Position numbers and translations under genes: made by a program
Notes under the pieces: model-generated
Told to the model about the DNA's origin: nothing
Database searches by the model: none
The model's input: the letters and a program-made list of their open reading frames with translations, nothing else
Assembly: GCA_024699605.1 (NCBI GenBank)
Contig: JAILPJ010000036.1
Coordinates: forward strand, 1 to 45,948
Source: Desulfovibrio sp.
Lineage (GTDB): Bacteria; Desulfobacterota; Desulfovibrionia; Desulfovibrionales; Desulfovibrionaceae
DNA length: 45,948 nt
Direction of reading: 5' to 3'
Part shown: positions 43,495 through 45,948 of the stretch, one piece after another
Layout of the letters: each line of letters begins with the position of its first letter
How positions within the stretch are numbered: the stretch's first letter is position 1

Positions 43495-45005
43495 AAGTCT
43501 ATCTGCTTGGCGCAGGCCCGGGCGATCCCTCCCTGCTCACCCTGAAGGCCCGTGATATTCTCGCTTCAGCCGATGTTGTGGTCTACGATGCCTTGGCCAG
43601 TCCAAGCCTGCTCGCCCACTGCCGCGGGGATGCGGAAATCCTCTATGTGGGAAAAATTGCCGGCAATCACGCCCTGCCTCAGCCCCAAATCAATGAACTG
43701 TTAATTGCCAAGGCCAGGGAGGGCAAAATCGTGGCCCGCCTCAAGGGGGGCGATCCCTATATCTTTGGCCGCGGCGGCGAAGAGGCCCTGGCACTGCTTG
43801 AGGCCGGTATTCCCTTTGAAGAAGTGCCCGGCATCAGCAGCACCATCGCGGCTCCGGCCTATGCCGGCATTCCCCTGACCCACAGGGATCTTGTCTCTTC
43901 CGTGACATTGATCACAGGGCATGAAAAAGCGGAAAAAACCCAGTCTTCGCTCAACTGGCAGGCTCTGGCACAAAGCGGCTCAACCCTGGTCTTTGTCATG
44001 GGCATGAAAAATCTCCCGCAGATTTCAGAGCAGCTGATGGCCGCAGGTCTTGCCCCCCAAACGCCCTCAGCCCTGGTCTATCGCGGAACCACACCTGCCC
44101 AGCGCAGCCTTGTGGCGCCTCTCAAAGACCTGCCGGCAAAAGCCGCTGAGGCCCATTTCACCAATCCCTCCGTCATCGTCGTCGGTCAGGTGGTCAGCCT
44201 CAAAAATGAACTCAACTGGTTTGAAAAGCGCCCGCTCTTTGGCAAATCCATTGTCGTCACCCGCGCACGCGAACAGGCCAGTGACATTGTGGCAAGCTTC
44301 AGCCAACTGGGTAGCGAAGTCATTCAGTGTCCGACCATCCGCATTGCCCCGCTGCCTGACTATCGAGAACTCGATGCGGCTATTCGCAATCTTGAAAACT
44401 ATCAATGGCTCTTCTTCACCTCGGCCAATGGCGTGGCCTATTTCTGGCAACGCCTGACAAAACTCGGCTTTGACGCCCGCAAACTCGGCTCCCTTTCCCT
44501 CTGCGCCATCGGTCCTGGCACAGCCAAAGCCCTGGCCGAACATGGCCTCAAACCCGATCTCATCCCCCAGCGTTTTGTGGCGGAGAGTCTTGTTCAGGAC
44601 TTTTTGGCCCTCAAGGTGGACAGAAGCAAACCTCTGCTGCTAGTGCGGGCCAAGGAGGCGCGTGAAGTTCTGCCAGAACGTCTGCGCGCGAGCGGCTATC
44701 AGGTCGATGTTCTGCCCTGCTATGAAACCCTGCCCGATGCGTCACAAAAAGAGCTTGTGGAAGAACGGCTCAATGCCTGCCAGCTCTCCTGCATCACCTT
44801 TGCCTCTTCCTCAACCGTGCGCAATTTCCTAAAGCTCGTTCCCGCAGAGACCCTGCGCAAACACCCTGAAGTCCGCCTGGCAGCCATTGGCCCCATCACG
44901 GCCAAAGCCCTGCAGGAGGCCGGACTTTCCTGCCATATCCAGCCAGACCAATACACCATCAAGGCTTTAATTTCGGCAGTAACCGCTGATCTTTCCCAAC
45001 ACTGA
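43491..45005 (+). CDS. cobA-hemD: Fused uroporphyrinogen-III C-methyltransferase and uroporphyrinogen-III synthase
   Basis: A 504-residue bifunctional enzyme. Residues 1-~245 are CobA/SUMT: GAGPGDPSLLTLKARD, VVARLKGGDPYIFGRGGEEA and PGISSTIAAPAYAGIPLTHRDL, using SAM to make precorrin-2. Residues ~250-504 are HemD: VVTRAREQASDIV, FTSANGVAYFW, AIGPGTAKAL and ITFASSSTVRNFL, closing hydroxymethylbilane to uroporphyrinogen III. The fusion is typical of Desulfovibrio, which channels tetrapyrroles to sirohaem, heme and cobalamin through precorrin-2. GTG start coupled to pepA; purN starts eight bases after its stop. Confidence 0.96.
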   Translation: MKVYLLGAGPGDPSLLTLKARDILASADVVVYDALASPSLLAHCRGDAEILYVGKIAGNHALPQPQINELLIAKAREGKIVARLKGGDPYIFGRGGEEALALLEAGIPFEEVPGISSTIAAPAYAGIPLTHRDLVSSVTLITGHEKAEKTQSSLNWQALAQSGSTLVFVMGMKNLPQISEQLMAAGLAPQTPSALVYRGTTPAQRSLVAPLKDLPAKAAEAHFTNPSVIVVGQVVSLKNELNWFEKRPLFGKSIVVTRAREQASDIVASFSQLGSEVIQCPTIRIAPLPDYRELDAAIRNLENYQWLFFTSANGVAYFWQRLTKLGFDARKLGSLSLCAIGPGTAKALAEHGLKPDLIPQRFVAESLVQDFLALKVDRSKPLLLVRAKEAREVLPERLRASGYQVDVLPCYETLPDASQKELVEERLNACQLSCITFASSSTVRNFLKLVPAETLRKHPEVRLAAIGPITAKALQEAGLSCHIQPDQYTIKALISAVTADLSQH

Positions 45006-45013
45006 GGTTTCCC

Positions 45014-45688
45014 ATGCCTTTTCCCATCGCCATTCTGGCCTCCGGCAACGGCACAAACGCCCAGGCCATGATCGACAAAATGCAGGCCGGCCTTCTCGAT
45101 ATTGACATTGTGCTCATAGCCTCCAACAATCCCAAAGCCAAGGTCCTGGAACGGGCCAAAAAGGCGGGCCTTGCGCATCTTGTCCTGGATCATCACGACT
45201 ACCCAGACCGTGAGCACTACGATCAAGCGCTTTTGGCTGCTGTTTTGGCACACAAAGCTCAGGCTGTGGTACTGGCAGGCTATATGCGTCTGCTTTCGCG
45301 CACCTTTTTGCAGGGCTTTCCTGGTCAGGTGCTCAATCTCCACCCAGCGCTTTTGCCCAGTTTTCCCGGTCTGCACGGGGCCCGCGATGCCATGGAGTAC
45401 GGAGTCAAGCTCACAGGCGCAACCGTCCATTTTGTCAACGAAATCATGGACAACGGTCCTGTGATCATTCAGGCGGCCGTTCCGGTCAAAGACGGCGAAG
45501 ACGAGGAAACGCTTTTGACTCGCATCCACGCCATGGAACACCGCATCTATCCTCAGGCCGTGCAATGGCTGGCTACGGGGCGTCTGCGTCTGAAGGGTCG
45601 CAGCGTGGAACTGGCTCAAGCCAAGACCGAACTTGCCCCAGGGCCTGAGCAGGCCTTGATCTGGCCGCCCCTTGAGGCGGGCTTTTAA
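45014..45688 (+). CDS. purN: Phosphoribosylglycinamide formyltransferase
   Basis: A 224-residue enzyme of purine synthesis transferring a formyl group from 10-formyl-THF to GAR. ILASGNGTNAQAMID binds GAR; AGYMRLLSRTFL, LNLHPALLPSFPGLHG and the late EIMDNGPVIIQAAVPV provide the catalytic Asn, His and Asp. About 20 residues longer than E. coli PurN at the C-terminus. Follows cobA-hemD and ends with a strong terminator. Confidence 0.95.
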   Translation: MPFPIAILASGNGTNAQAMIDKMQAGLLDIDIVLIASNNPKAKVLERAKKAGLAHLVLDHHDYPDREHYDQALLAAVLAHKAQAVVLAGYMRLLSRTFLQGFPGQVLNLHPALLPSFPGLHGARDAMEYGVKLTGATVHFVNEIMDNGPVIIQAAVPVKDGEDEETLLTRIHAMEHRIYPQAVQWLATGRLRLKGRSVELAQAKTELAPGPEQALIWPPLEAGF

Positions 45689-45697
45689 GAGCACAAA

Positions 45698-45731
45698 AAA
45701 AAGGCCATGATCGCGCATTCATGGCCTTTTT
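45698..45731. terminator. Terminator after purN
   Basis: Thirteen paired bases, AAAAAGGCCATGA (45698-45710) with TCATGGCCTTTTT (45719-45731), loop TCGCGCAT; usable in both directions. Confidence 0.93.
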
Positions 45732-45739
45732 GGATCAGC

Positions 45740-45758
45740 AACAGGGATCAACCCTGTT
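45740..45758. repeat. Inverted repeat near the right edge
   Basis: AACAGGG-ATCAA-CCCTGTT, perfect 7-base arms, in AT-rich DNA after the purN terminator. It could be a regulatory site or belong to a mobile-element end. Confidence 0.35.
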
Positions 45759-45892
45759 ACTAACCTGAAAGCAGGATAATATCAACTAGTTAAGTGAATT
45801 TTTAGCTAAATCCCATTGTTGAGCTTGACATTTTCTCTAGTTTTCTTTAAAAAATTGCCCACTAGCTAATTTTCTAGCATGGGGGCGGCGAA

Positions 45893-45948
45893 ATGGCCAG
45901 GCCAGTCACGAACAAAATCAGAGAGTATGTTGTCAAGGTTAAGAAAAA
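45893..45948 (+). CDS. Possible transposase, N-terminal fragment cut by the window edge
   Basis: An open frame from ATG 45893 gives MARPVTNKIREYVVKVKK before the window ends. This basic start resembles IS1634/IS4-type DDE transposases as I remember them, but 18 residues are too few to be sure. A GGGGGCGGCG stretch upstream could serve as ribosome binding site, and the ~150 bases before it are AT-rich and without other genes. Confidence 0.25.
   Translation, partial: MARPVTNKIREYVVKVKK

Overview
The window looks like a chromosomal segment of a Desulfovibrionaceae-type anaerobe (Desulfobacterota). Clues are the pyrH-frr-uppS-cdsA-dxr-rseP order preceded by a DUF4911-like gene, a CobA-HemD fusion, a stand-alone 2[4Fe-4S] ferredoxin, CheZ, MdtABC-type RND pumps and, most tellingly, a cluster that matches the ferrosome (fez) genes known from Desulfovibrio magneticus. 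This placement is inference from gene content; no rRNA or tRNA is present.

Layout. 1-720: AT-rich island with a 151-residue fragment carrying a RuvC-I motif and an arginine-rich bridge helix, as in IscB/Cas9-class nucleases. 739-4891: UDP-xylose synthase-like epimerase, a membrane EAL phosphodiesterase with a ruined GGDEF motif, and a PHP phosphoesterase. 5121-6523: Trm112-like protein, YfcE phosphodiesterase and Maf pyrophosphatase. 6575-10158: four proteins forming a putative ferrosome module (P1B-6-type ATPase FezB, glycine-zipper protein FezA, HMA2-fold protein FezC and a divergent HMA2-plus-membrane protein). 10219-11961: PAS-GGDEF diguanylate cyclase. 12040-19642: three-gene RND exporter (MdtA-, MdtB- and MdtC-like). 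19859-22367: HtrA protease, then HPP and CBS-domain proteins. 22709-24861: ferredoxin, YkgJ-like Cys-rich protein, an unknown and a TPR protein. 24903-34142: a long leftward block, entirely envelope, translation and isoprenoid housekeeping plus queC, tsaB and a glycosyltransferase. 34143-35609: a sigma28-type promoter driving an unknown gene, convergent with cheZ. 35747-41881: cpoB, a PLDc_N-like protein, lspA, ileS, hemW. 41998-45688: pepA, cobA-hemD, purN. The right edge (45732-45948) is AT-rich again and may contain the first codons of a transposase.

How the genes work together. The leftward block links UMP kinase, ribosome recycling, undecaprenyl-PP synthesis, CDP-diglyceride synthesis, DXP reductoisomerase and the RseP protease, i.e. 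membrane and wall precursor supply. The fez module would take iron into membrane-bounded storage granules. Two c-di-GMP enzymes (one PDE, one DGC), CheZ and a sigma28-controlled gene point to a motile, c-di-GMP-regulated bacterium.

Most worth a second look: the ferrosome module with its operator-like palindrome and internal terminator; the RuvC/bridge-helix fragment; a rod-shaped RNA candidate between dxr and rseP; the sigma28 promoter overlapped by a 16-bp inverted repeat; and a hairpin that seems to bridge an over-long Shine-Dalgarno-to-start distance in front of the TPR gene.
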